A DNA stretch of 23,418 nucleotides from Chloroflexota bacterium (lineage in GTDB: Bacteria > Chloroflexota > Ktedonobacteria > Ktedonobacterales > Ktedonobacteraceae). The stretch spans positions 1-23,418 of the forward strand of contig VBHI01000167.1 in NCBI GenBank assembly GCA_005881495.1, in the 5' to 3' direction. Under the pieces are notes generated by a model. That model had not been told where the DNA came from, made no database searches, and saw nothing but the letters and a program-made list of their open reading frames with translations. The stretch's first letter is position 1, and the number at the start of each line of letters is the position of its first letter. Below, piece after piece: positions 13,881 through 21,467 of this stretch. The position numbers and the translations under genes were made by a program.

Positions 13881-15011
13881 GTATTGATCTAATGCTTGCA
13901 GGTCTAGCTCAACGCCTAGACCAGGGCCTGTTGGAACTGCCAGGGAGCCATCGCGGATGGGCAGGTCACCGATGAGCAGGTCATCAACCAAAAGATGAAG
14001 CGTCGCGAGACCACATTCAAGTGTTACCGCTGGTGATGCAGCAGCGAGATGAAGCTCTGCTGTCAGGCCAATACCTGCTTCGAATGTACTTGTAATGACA
14101 CTGCGTACACCCCGTTCTATCGCTGCCTGGATGATTTGCTGCCCAACATGTAGACCCCCAGCAAGTTGGGGCTTGATCACAAGGATGTCAGCTGCCTCAC
14201 TATCCAGAACGAGAGAGGCGCTCTCCTGATTGTGTACTGATTCGTCAACTGCAAGCGGGATGGGTATAGCCTGCCGAAGAGTGCACATTCCTACGAGGTC
14301 GTTGGCCTGCAGGGGTTGCTCCACATATTGAATGTCATAAGGGACACAGCGAGAGAGGATAGCGATTGCCTCCTCAAGATGCCAGGCTTCGTTGGCATCC
14401 AGGCGGAGATGCATAGCTGATCCGATGGCATCGCGCACGGAGGCTACCCGCTCTATCTCTTCGTTGACGTTCAATCCCAGGCCTACTTTTAGCTTTACAC
14501 AGCGAAAACCTTTCTTTTTGGCATTCAGTGCGGTTGCGATTGCTGTCTGCGTTGCTCTAGCGCCGATAACGGCATTGACCGGCACGGCTGCTCGTGGTTG
14601 TGAACCGGCTGGAGAGAGCAGTGTAGAGACTGTGCAACCTTCCGCTTTGCCAAGCGCATCAAGCAGCGCGATTTCCAGTCCGCAAAGGGTGGAGGCGGCC
14701 TTTGTAGCTGCCTTACCCTCCCGATACCCTTCCCCCTCTGGAGCGTACAGGAGATCCAACGCTTCACGCAGTGTTTTGTGGCGAAGGTGCGCAGCCAGCA
14801 CCGGGAGAAGTGCATGGGCATCGGCCAGGCTTCCTCCAGCGAATGTTGGAAGCGGTGCTATTTCTCCAAAGCCGGAGATTCCCTCCCCTCCCCGGCTGGT
14901 AGTCACCTGTACAATGATCCCTTCACGTGTAGTCATGACGCTGTGCGCGGTGTTGAAGCTGTGAAGGAAGGGCAGGCGGTAGGTGCGCCACTGAATGTCA
15001 ATTATTTTCAT
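13821..15011 (-). CDS. menC: o-succinylbenzoate synthase
   Basis: The protein has 396 residues from the ATG at 15011 (MKIIDIQWRTYRLPF); a 26-codon upstream extension would overlap menB and is rejected. It is an enolase-superfamily enzyme. The KxK motif is Lys173/Lys175 (CVKLKVG), the metal ligands are Asp205 (LRLDANEAW), Glu231 (YVEQPL) and Asp256 (AVDES), and the second catalytic Lys is 280 (VIKPQL). MenC dehydrates SHCHC to OSB. Two oddities appear. Residues 92-99 (EGEGYREG) correspond to a copy of the G-rich interspersed module. The last 16 residues (from SRVDPL) are translated repeat array, which also provides the TAG stop, so the native C-terminus has been replaced. The catalytic core is intact. 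It lies 22 nt downstream of menB. Confidence 0.92.
   Translation of the reverse strand: MKIIDIQWRTYRLPFLHSFNTAHSVMTTREGIIVQVTTSRGGEGISGFGEIAPLPTFAGGSLADAHALLPVLAAHLRHKTLREALDLLYAPEGEGYREGKAATKAASTLCGLEIALLDALGKAEGCTVSTLLSPAGSQPRAAVPVNAVIGARATQTAIATALNAKKKGFRCVKLKVGLGLNVNEEIERVASVRDAIGSAMHLRLDANEAWHLEEAIAILSRCVPYDIQYVEQPLQANDLVGMCTLRQAIPIPLAVDESVHNQESASLVLDSEAADILVIKPQLAGGLHVGQQIIQAAIERGVRSVITSTFEAGIGLTAELHLAAASPAVTLECGLATLHLLVDDLLIGDLPIRDGSLAVPTGPGLGVELDLQALDQYAVYSRVDPLRSTWDGVPRV
14716..14735 (-). repeat. Short G-rich module inside menC
   Basis: CCCTCCCGATACCCTTC (plus strand) is identical over 17 bp to the module in the MenF-MenD linker at 18820-18836 and is followed by CCC as in the regulator copies. 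In the MenC frame it encodes EGYREG within a loop of the capping domain. It is short enough that chance is possible, but the sequence is distinctive. Confidence 0.55.
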
Positions 15012-15033
15012 GCTGCGGGCGTCTCCAGGGTCT

Positions 15034-15852
15034 CTAAGGCAGGCGCGGGAACCTGGAGAAATCGGGTTTGCGCTTCTCCAGGAAGGCATTCTTCCCCTCC
15101 TGACCCTCTTCAGTCATATAGTAGAGCATCGTTGCATCGCCGGCTAGCTCTTGAATTCCCGCGAGGCCGTCGGTATCCGCGTTGAAAGCAGCTTTCAGGA
15201 AGCGCAGCGCGAGCGGGCTTTTCTCCAGTATCTCCCGTGCCCATTGGATTGTCTCATCCTCCAGGCGCTCCAGAGGCACGACGGTGTTCACCAAGCCCAT
15301 GTCCAGAGCCTCCTGGGCAGAGTATTGCCGACAGAGATACCAGATTTCACGGGCTTTTTTGTGGCCGACGACACGCGCCATATAGGTAGCGCCCCAGCCG
15401 GCATCAAAACTGCCAACTTTAGGACCGGTCTGGCCAAACCTGGCGTTGTCGGCGGCAATCGTCAGGTCGCAGAGCAAGTGTAGGACGTGGCCGCCACCGA
15501 TGGCATAGCCTGCAACCATGGCGATGACCGGTTTGGGAAGGCACTTGATGACTTTCTGTAAGTCGAGTGCGTTCAGGCGGGGTACGCCGTCACTACCGAC
15601 GTAGCCACCATGGCCGCGAACACGCTGGTCTCCGCCAGAGCAGAAGGCTTGATCGCCTGCACCTGTGAGGATGACGACGCCAATCTGTAGGTCTTCGCGG
15701 CAGGCGTTGAAGGCGTCTATCAATTCTGTGAGGGTTTCTGGGCGGAAGGCGTTGCGCACTTCGGGTCGATTGATGGTAATTTTGCCGATGCCCTCGGCTT
15801 TTTCAAAAATGATGTCAGTGTAGTCGCGGACTTTGTTCCATTCTATTGGCAT
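15034..15852 (-). CDS. menB: 1,4-dihydroxy-2-naphthoyl-CoA synthase
   Basis: The protein has 272 residues from the ATG at 15852 with GGAG just upstream; an 11-codon longer start lacks support. It is a crotonase-fold enzyme. [20 protein letters not shown] carries the substrate-CoA loop, AFCSGGDQ (70-76) the first oxyanion-hole Gly, [19 protein letters not shown] (116-134) the second, and [15 protein letters not shown] (141-155) the MenB signature containing catalytic Asp150. [18 protein letters not shown] near the end is the typical MenB C-terminus. MenB closes the second ring of OSB-CoA to give DHNA-CoA. It is the best conserved gene of the cluster and carries no repeat insertion. It is preceded by a 193-nt spacer full of 48-bp repeats and followed by menC 22 nt downstream. 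Confidence 0.95.
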   Translation of the reverse strand: MPIEWNKVRDYTDIIFEKAEGIGKITINRPEVRNAFRPETLTELIDAFNACREDLQIGVVILTGAGDQAFCSGGDQRVRGHGGYVGSDGVPRLNALDLQKVIKCLPKPVIAMVAGYAIGGGHVLHLLCDLTIAADNARFGQTGPKVGSFDAGWGATYMARVVGHKKAREIWYLCRQYSAQEALDMGLVNTVVPLERLEDETIQWAREILEKSPLALRFLKAAFNADTDGLAGIQELAGDATMLYYMTEEGQEGKNAFLEKRKPDFSRFPRLP

Positions 15853-15906
15853 ATGTTTCTCCTTCCACGGACCGGGCACGAGCACCGGGCACGGCGGACC
15901 GGGCGT

Positions 15907-16048
15907 GAGGTTGACCGCAAGGCCGTGAGGTTGACCGCAAGGGTCAACCCTACTATATACGGCGAACCGGGTACGAGGTTGACCGCAAGGGTCAACCCTA
16001 CTATATACGGCGAACCGGGTACGAGGTTGACCGCAAGGGTCAACCCTA
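15907..16048. repeat. 48-bp tandem hairpin repeats between menH and menB
   Basis: Two identical 48-bp units (15927-15974 and 15975-16022) are flanked by a short partial copy (from 15907) and a third partial copy (16023-16048). Each has GGTTGACC and GGTCAACC arms around GCAAG, then CTACTATATACGG and CGAACCGGGTAC. The unit length is a multiple of three and it is open in a frame on each strand. The right edge supplies the menH stop codon. Confidence 0.92.
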
Positions 16049-16921
16049 TATTTGATATGAATGACGAATCATCGGTGAAGAACAGGTCATGGATAGGCCG
16101 AAATTCCCTACGAGGGAGGTGAATGCTTGTGGTCGTTCCAGGTGAACTGTGTGTCCGGCAGCGGGTATGATATACAGTTGTGCTTGTGGGAGCGACTGGG
16201 CCATGTGCCGGGCTATGGTTGTGAATTTTGTATCAAGCTCGCCAGCAATCAGCAGGACGGGTATATGCAGGGTGGGCAGTCGAGTGTGTAGGGATGGCTG
16301 GGCGCCTGTGCCAACGCCACGCAAGCTTTGCGCGAGCCCGGTAACGCTGTTTTGCAGGCGCTGTTTATGTAGCTCCTTTCTGCGTTCCAAGGGTAGTGAT
16401 TTCTGGCTGGCGAATAGTGGCAGGTTCTCCCAACGCTCAATGAAAGTTGGTATTCCATCGCGCTCTATGCTGGCAGCGAGCGCTTCGTCGCTGAGGCGCC
16501 GCTGCTCGCGCTCAGCAGGGTCTTGCAATCCAGGCGAGGCACTTTCCAGGATGAGGGCGCGAAAGTATCCTGAAAATGCCGTGTAGAGCGCTATGCGTCC
16601 ACCCAACGAATAGCCGAGGAGGATTGCCTGGCCTTTGTTCACGCCAAGCTTTTGTAGCGCTGCCAGGATGTCTTGCCGGCAGTGCTCAATGGTGTAGCGC
16701 TGCGGGTCAGCGGGAGCAGAGGATTGTCCGTGGCCAAGCAGGTCAAGGGCGATAACGCGCAGGCCATAGGCGGCCAGTGTGTCTAGCTGGGTGCCCCAGC
16801 CGGCGGCGCTTCCGGTAAAGCCGTGCAGCATGACTAGCGTTGGGGCGCTCTCCTCCCGCAACGCTCTGTCGGCTCCACGATCTTCGATTCCAAGCCGTAC
16901 ATCATTCACTGTTATATTCAT
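16046..16921 (-). CDS. menH: SHCHC synthase (MenH-type alpha/beta hydrolase)
   Basis: The protein has 291 residues from the ATG at 16921 ([14 protein letters not shown]), preceded by GGGAGGGAGAAAAA. An in-frame ATG at 16963 also has an excellent site (AGGAGG, 7-nt gap), and both sites lie inside a repeat module, so the true start is open. The triad is Ser105 (GYSLGGR), Asp230 (GELDTKF) and His257 (AGHTVHLE). [10 protein letters not shown] and [11 protein letters not shown] are typical of MenH. It removes pyruvate from SEPHCHC to give SHCHC. Residues 15-24 ([10 protein letters not shown]) are an in-frame repeat module where relatives have only a short loop before the first strand. The last codons run into the tandem repeat array, which supplies the TAG. 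The position between menD and menB supports MenH over a generic hydrolase. Confidence 0.88.
   Translation of the reverse strand: MNITVNDVRLGIEDRGADRALREESAPTLVMLHGFTGSAAGWGTQLDTLAAYGLRVIALDLLGHGQSSAPADPQRYTIEHCRQDILAALQKLGVNKGQAILLGYSLGGRIALYTAFSGYFRALILESASPGLQDPAEREQRRLSDEALAASIERDGIPTFIERWENLPLFASQKSLPLERRKELHKQRLQNSVTGLAQSLRGVGTGAQPSLHTRLPTLHIPVLLIAGELDTKFTTIARHMAQSLPQAQLYIIPAAGHTVHLERPQAFTSLVGNFGLSMTCSSPMIRHSYQI
16852..16876 (-). repeat. GADR module inside menH
   Basis: These 25 bp are identical to 16930-16954, only 78 bp away in the menH leader. In the MenH frame they encode part of [10 protein letters not shown]. The exact match across a coding and a leader copy shows duplication of a mobile or copied sequence, not protein-level conservation. 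Confidence 0.85.
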
Positions 16922-16929
16922 TTTTTCTC

Positions 16930-16981
16930 CCTCCCGCAACGCTCTGTCGGCTCCTCTCGACATATGCTCCCCTCCTCTCCC
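16930..16981 (-). repeat. GADR module in the menD-menH spacer
   Basis: The order on the plus strand is CCTCCCGCAACGCTCTGTC, GGCTCCTCTCGACATATGC and TCCCCTCC. On the minus strand it contains AGGAGG, a 7-nt gap and an ATG in frame with menH, and then GGGAGGG ahead of the second candidate ATG. So the repeat carries the translation-initiation signals of menH. Confidence 0.85.
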
Positions 16982-16985
16982 ATAT

Positions 16986-19900
16986 TTAGTTTCTCGCGGC
17001 TATGCCGCGCTTGTTGAGGGTTTTCCCGAGAGCCTCCCAGAGTTGGCGATGCATGGTGACGTTGCTTGTTCGTTCGGTAGGGACTTCAATAACGTGTAGG
17101 CCGCCGGTGTCGAGACTGCGACTCACTGCTTTGCGGAACTGCTCCCAGCTAGCGATCTTTTGAAACTGCCCACCATACATCTCTACTACGAGGCGAAAAT
17201 CCAGGCCTGTTGGCGTGCCGAAAAGTTGTTCAAAGTGCTCTGGATAGGCTGCATGTTGCAGGAAGGAGAAGATGCCTCCGCCATCATTGTTGATCAGCAC
17301 GATGGTCAGGTTGAGCTGGTGTAAGCGAGCGGCGAGCAGTCCATTGAGATCATGAAAGAAGGAGAGATCGCCTAGCACAAGGACCGTTGGTTCATGTTGG
17401 GACGTGTGGGCGGCGGCAGCACTTGCACCAAGAGCACTGGAGACGATGCCGTCAATACCATTGGCTCCGCGGTTGCCCAGGACGCGTATGCGCTGTTCGC
17501 TGGACCTGAAGAAGGTATCAAGATCGCGCACTGGCATGCTGTTGCCTGTGTAGAGTGTTGTACCATGCGGTAACAGGTTGGCAAGTTCGATAAAAACTCG
17601 TCCCTCAAAGGGTTCGTTGAAATCCTGGATGATATGCTGCAATGTTTGCAGGGTGATTTTGTCGGCATTTTGCCAGGTGCTTAACCAAGTTCGAGAAACG
17701 GATGGATGCATTTCTTCGTTCGGTTTCTGTTGATCGAGCGCGGTAAGGAGTTCCTGGCACAGGGCAACAGGATTGGCATGAAAGAGTTCGCTGGCGAGCT
17801 GCGTGGGTTCCTCCCAGCCGCCATGGCCGTCGATGATCACCAAAGGGCAAGAGGAGTGGCGTTTCAGGTAGAGCAGCAAGGGTTTGGAGGTTGGCATGGC
17901 ACCAAAGCGGAGTAGTAGCTCTGGTTGCACGCTTTCAATAAAGGAGTCGATGCGTAAGAAAGCGTCGTAACTGGAAAGCACCATGGTGCGATCGTGGTTC
18001 CCGCAGCGCAGTTGCGAGAGGGGATCGGCCAGAATAGGATAACCAAGGTGACGGGCCAGCCGCACGAGTGGCTCTACCAGTGATGGATCATCGTTTGGAC
18101 CAACAATGATGAGTCCGCGCCGTGCTCCACGTATCATGGCCACTAGATTTCCTATAGCCATAGATGTGGGTACGGCCAGGGATGATTCGTGAACTTCGAT
18201 ATAAGGGGCGTTGCCTGGTCTGCCCTGCCAGGCGACGAGATCACGCTGTGCGGCTGGAGGCAGGGTTTGGCCAGGAATTGGTTCGGGTGTTAATGGCTCG
18301 CGGAAGGGGAAATTCAGATGAACTGGACCAGCCGGAATGGCTCGAGCTAAGGCAGTCGCGCGGGCGGCGATAGTGCGGATATAGCGAAGGGCTGCATCTG
18401 TCGCTTCGGGGAGAGCTAGCTCTACAAACCACTTTGCATAGATTCCATAGAGCCGATTCTGGTCAATGCTCTGTGGCGCACCATTATCGCGCAGTTCATG
18501 AGGGCGGTCCGCCGTCAGTACCAGCAGAGGCACATGGGATAATTTTGCCTCGACAAGCGCGGGCAAAAAATTTGCTGCGGCGGTTCCCGATGTACACAGC
18601 AACGCCACAGGTTGTCGTAACTGCTTCGCCATCCCCAGACCAAAGTAGGCTGCTGAACGCTCATCCACATGCATCCAGGTGCGAATAGCTGGCTGGGCAG
18701 AAAAGGACATGGCTAGAGGAGTCGAACGAGAACCCGGACAGATGACAACGTTACGTACACCGGCTCGCTGTAACTCATCCACAAAGGCGGAAGCATAGAC
18801 ATATGTTGGGTTTGCTAACCCCTCCCGATACCCTTCTTCCGTCGCTAAATCGGCTCCACTGTGTTCCTTCCCCTCCCGCACCGCTCTGTCGGCTCCGCTC
18901 GACATACGCTCCCCACTCCCTCGATATACGCTCACCTCCCCGTCCTGTTTTATGTTTACATTTGACACATTCATCCCCCCTTCGTTGCTGCCGCTCAATC
19001 CACGCAGCATCACTTGAAATTTCAAACAAGACTCAGCATACTCAGTCTGAGGTTCAGAGTTGGAGACGATACCACATCCCGCAAAGAGCGTAGCATTTCC
19101 GCCATCGATGAGCCCGGAACGCAGTGCTACGGCGAACTCACCATGACCGCTGGCGCCAATCCAGCCTAGCGGTCCAGCGTACCAGCCTCTATCTAACTTT
19201 TCGGTGTCGCGAATTGCATCAAGTGCAGACTGGCGAGGGAAGCCGCCAACAGCAGGTGTGGGGTGCAAATCTGCCATCACGTCAAGAATACAGCGTCCAG
19301 GGATGAGATCACCAGCAATGGGGGTTTTGAGGTGTTGTAGGTTCTTCAACTTGAGCAGTTGTGGCACGGCGGAGACGTGCACATTCAGACAGTGATTCTT
19401 CAGGGCATCTCGAACCATGGCTACGACGATGGCATGCTCGTTATTATTCTTCTCACTCTGTAGAAGTTCCGCGCCCAGCTGCGCGTCTTCTGCTGGGGTT
19501 TCGCCGCGTCGCTCCGACCCTGCCAGGGCCATGGTGTGTATCTGTCCATCCTGGGCCTGGACGAGCCGTTCGGGAGTCGCGCCTACAAAGAAGCGCTCTC
19601 CGCGCTGTATGGCGAAGACGTAAGCGTTTGGATAGCTCTCGCGCAGCCTCTGGAGTGTGAGACTGATGTCAAACGCTGCTGCGGGATCATCCAGCGTGAC
19701 CTGAATGCCACGTGCGAGCACTACCTTCTCAAAAGCGCCAAGCTGAATGCTGTTTACTATGTTGGCCACCATGTCCATCCACGCGGATGCTGGTTGCATT
19801 TCGTGTTGAGAGAGCTGGCCAGGCGCCTCCTCAAAATGTGTCTCCGAAGCCTGCTTTATCGCGGTTTGAAGCTGCCTAACGCAAGCTGCGAGCTGCTGCG

Positions 19901-20474
19901 CGGTTTGCTCGATATTGTCAGATACCTGGATCATGCTGTTGATGGTGAGTGTGACATGATTGGCACTAAAGCTCAGGAGGAAGCGGGGTAAAATGAGCAG
20001 CCCGTCGGGAAAGTCGGCCCAGAGTTGCGTATGCGGGGAGAGCGGATCAAAGGCGAAGCCACCGAAGAGGACAGGACCACTGTTAGGAGTAGATAGCGTT
20101 GCCGGTGCTGATGTGATAACCGCATCATTCATCAGGGCACGCCAGGCTGAAGCCGAAGCGGTAAAGCAGGTGTTGCCATTTGTTGCGATGGTTGTTGCGG
20201 CACCTAAACCTACGAGCGCCGTTTGCTCCGCTGGCTGCTCCCAGAAAAAGCACTCTCCCAGCTCCGCCTGCCTGGCACCGGTAAAGGTGTGGATTGCGTC
20301 GCACCACTCAAACGGCTGTGTGAAGCTGGCAAGGATAGTTCGTTGTTGTTGGGCAGCTCGCGCGGCTGCCTCGCGTAAGGTTCTGGTCAGCAGCTCCTGG
20401 TTGCTTGTAATGGGCAATGGCCCGGTAGTGGTCGATGTACTTGCTCCAGTTGGATTGGATATTATTACTTTCAT
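16986..20474 (-). CDS. menF-menD: Isochorismate synthase / SEPHCHC synthase fusion (MenF-MenD)
   Basis: One uninterrupted frame of 1162 residues encodes two enzymes. Residues 1-495 are isochorismate synthase: FEKVVLARG (248-256) with general base Lys250, FVGATPERLV, MALAGSERRGE, SEKNNNEHAIVV, LHPTPAVGGFP and GWYAGPLGWIGASGHGEFAVA. Residues 555-1162 are the ThDP enzyme MenD: VICPGSRSTPLA (577-588), catalytic Glu605 in DERSAAYFGLGMAK, TGNSMPVRDLD (977-986) and the ThDP-binding GDLSFFHDLNGLL... to INNDGGGIF (1035-1069). The linker at about 511-552 is translated repeat (GADRAVREGKEHSGADLATE). Separate translation of MenD from an internal ATG (M501 at 18974, or M524 inside the repeat after GGGGAG) remains possible. 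Together the two enzymes convert chorismate and 2-oxoglutarate to SEPHCHC. There is no Shine-Dalgarno before the first ATG. Confidence 0.93.
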   Translation of the reverse strand: MKVIISNPTGASTSTTTGPLPITSNQELLTRTLREAAARAAQQQRTILASFTQPFEWCDAIHTFTGARQAELGECFFWEQPAEQTALVGLGAATTIATNGNTCFTASASAWRALMNDAVITSAPATLSTPNSGPVLFGGFAFDPLSPHTQLWADFPDGLLILPRFLLSFSANHVTLTINSMIQVSDNIEQTAQQLAACVRQLQTAIKQASETHFEEAPGQLSQHEMQPASAWMDMVANIVNSIQLGAFEKVVLARGIQVTLDDPAAAFDISLTLQRLRESYPNAYVFAIQRGERFFVGATPERLVQAQDGQIHTMALAGSERRGETPAEDAQLGAELLQSEKNNNEHAIVVAMVRDALKNHCLNVHVSAVPQLLKLKNLQHLKTPIAGDLIPGRCILDVMADLHPTPAVGGFPRQSALDAIRDTEKLDRGWYAGPLGWIGASGHGEFAVALRSGLIDGGNATLFAGCGIVSNSEPQTEYAESCLKFQVMLRGLSGSNEGGMNVSNVNIKQDGEVSVYRGSGERMSSGADRAVREGKEHSGADLATEEGYREGLANPTYVYASAFVDELQRAGVRNVVICPGSRSTPLAMSFSAQPAIRTWMHVDERSAAYFGLGMAKQLRQPVALLCTSGTAAANFLPALVEAKLSHVPLLVLTADRPHELRDNGAPQSIDQNRLYGIYAKWFVELALPEATDAALRYIRTIAARATALARAIPAGPVHLNFPFREPLTPEPIPGQTLPPAAQRDLVAWQGRPGNAPYIEVHESSLAVPTSMAIGNLVAMIRGARRGLIIVGPNDDPSLVEPLVRLARHLGYPILADPLSQLRCGNHDRTMVLSSYDAFLRIDSFIESVQPELLLRFGAMPTSKPLLLYLKRHSSCPLVIIDGHGGWEEPTQLASELFHANPVALCQELLTALDQQKPNEEMHPSVSRTWLSTWQNADKITLQTLQHIIQDFNEPFEGRVFIELANLLPHGTTLYTGNSMPVRDLDTFFRSSEQRIRVLGNRGANGIDGIVSSALGASAAAAHTSQHEPTVLVLGDLSFFHDLNGLLAARLHQLNLTIVLINNDGGGIFSFLQHAAYPEHFEQLFGTPTGLDFRLVVEMYGGQFQKIASWEQFRKAVSRSLDTGGLHVIEVPTERTSNVTMHRQLWEALGKTLNKRGIAARN
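18820..18940 (-). repeat. Composite repeat forming the MenF-MenD linker
   Basis: On the plus strand this block runs CCCTCCCGATACCCTTC, GTCGCTAAATCGGCTCCACT, then CCCTCCCGCACCGCTCTGTC, GGCTCCGCTCGACATACGC, and a last CTCGATATACGCTCACC. It thus joins a GADIA-type module (as at 8001 and 8879) to a GADR-type module (as at 16930) plus a partial third. It is in frame and lacks stops. No other sequence separates the two enzyme domains except about 15 residues. Confidence 0.88.
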
Positions 20475-20495
20475 ACTTTTGTCTAGCTCATATAT

Positions 20496-20750
20496 TCATA
20501 TATTAGGAATGGGCCGATTATGGCCCAAGGTAAAGTCAGCAATGTTCTGTATATATTGTAACGGAGATGGTGAAGGGGGTGCCAATGTGGCTTCCAGGTC
20601 ATACTTGCTTGGGAAGGTGCCTTTTTCCTCATACTGGGCCTTGACGGACTCAAGCATCTCATTATAGAGGAAGCGCGTCTCTTTCAAGCACTGCATGAGC
20701 AAATGGGCTTGGTGCTTCTTCACGAACAGGCGATACTCAAATGTTCTCAT
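20496..20750 (-). pseudogene. Truncated IS200/IS605-type TnpB (OrfB) gene
   Basis: The 84-residue frame begins MRTFEYRLFVKKHQAHLLMQ and continues CLKETRFLYNEMLESVKAQYEEKG...YDLEATL. This is the N-terminal helical domain of IS605-family TnpB/OrfB proteins (YRLYP...LYN...YDL). After about residue 56 the sequence is unrelated and Pro/Ser rich, and it stops at 20496. The RuvC-like catalytic and zinc-finger regions, about 300 further residues, are missing, so it cannot act as a nuclease. AGGAG precedes the ATG. The break lies 20 bp upstream of menF, so a deletion may have joined transposon DNA to the men operon promoter region. Confidence 0.8.
20500..20528 (-). promoter_or_regulatory. Candidate promoter of the men operon
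   Basis: TTGGGC (20523-20528), 17 bp and TAATAT (20500-20505) on the minus strand would start transcription about 20 nt before the menF ATG. Both boxes are weak. The spacer overlaps GGGCC-GATTAT-GGCCC (20511-20526), a small hairpin that could also be an operator. No better candidate is seen. Confidence 0.3.
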
Positions 20751-20795
20751 GCAGCTATTCTCCTATAACCAATGAGAAGTGTCAAATGGATATTA

Positions 20796-20834
20796 CCGCC
20801 TGCGGGCGGCAATGCACCCACATGCCTGAAGGCA
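20796..20834. repeat. Hairpins at the presumed end of the IS605-type remnant
   Basis: CCGCC-TGCG-GGCGG (20796-20809) and TGCCT-GA-AGGCA (20823-20834) are two small perfect hairpins about 45-85 bp upstream of the tnpB start. Subterminal hairpins of this type are what single-strand transposases of IS200/IS605 elements recognise, so this may be the surviving element end. Confidence 0.4.
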
Positions 20835-20905
20835 GTGGCCCTCTTGCCGCATTTTTGGTAGAATTTAATGGAATAGAATAAGATAAGGAGTATGGAGCAT
20901 AGAGC

Positions 20906-21406
20906 ATGGCAACACAACTACCTACGCAGCAAGATCTTTTGGATTCCCTTTATGATGACCTCTCCTGCTTTAGGAAGCTGATCAATCGTCTGAATGATGA
21001 GGAGCAACAGACACCTATTACGCCCGAGGGGTGGTCGTTCAAGGATTTCCTGTCACATATGAGCCATTGGAAGGCGGCGACAAAGATGGTCATTGTTGCA
21101 TATACACATGATCAGCCACTGCCACCCGTTACGCCGTCGGGAGACAAGGCTAATGCGGAGGCGCGGGAAATGGATAAAGAGCTTTCTCTGCCAGAGGTGC
21201 ACAATTACTGGGAAGAGACCCACATGCACCTGATTCATCTCATCGCTGACGATCTTGATGATAAGAAGCTACAAGAAAAGGTGCGCTCGCCCTGGGATGA
21301 GAGAACTACTGAGTCTCTCTGCGAAATGATTGTTACAATCTGTGAGCACGACGCGGAACATTTTGAGTTGATCGAGCAGTATTTCGAAATTGGCAGCGAA
21401 CTCTAA
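20906..21406 (+). CDS. DinB-like / ClbS-DfsB family four-helix protein
   Basis: The protein has 166 residues and is helical throughout. LLDSLYDDLSCFRKLINRLN is the first helix and GWSFKDFLSHMSHWKAATKM the second, with the typical W-x-x-x-D-x-x-x-H pattern. ICEHDAEHFELIEQYF is the last helix with further His residues. The pattern fits the DinB superfamily, specifically the ClbS/DfsB (DUF1706) branch, some members of which protect against genotoxins. The metal-site histidines are plausible but not provable here. GGAG 7 nt upstream supports the ATG at 20906; an earlier ATG at 20892 is out of frame. It stands alone, flanked by the transposon remnant and a convergent ABC transporter operon. Substrate unknown. 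Confidence 0.75.
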   Translation: MATQLPTQQDLLDSLYDDLSCFRKLINRLNDEEQQTPITPEGWSFKDFLSHMSHWKAATKMVIVAYTHDQPLPPVTPSGDKANAEAREMDKELSLPEVHNYWEETHMHLIHLIADDLDDKKLQEKVRSPWDERTTESLCEMIVTICEHDAEHFELIEQYFEIGSEL

Positions 21407-21467
21407 GACATAGAGGTCGGATAAAAAGAAGGGTATACTCGAGCGTGCCGCAGAAGCCCCGCTGCGC

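Noticed and set aside
15012..15089. 26-codon longer start of menC
   Set aside because: It overlaps the menB 3' end. MKIIDIQWRTYRLPF is the natural start of the family.
15843..16043. Open frame with a 16-residue periodic peptide on the minus strand
   Set aside because: It is a by-product of a 48-bp repeat whose length is divisible by three; there is no ribosome site and no protein-like composition.
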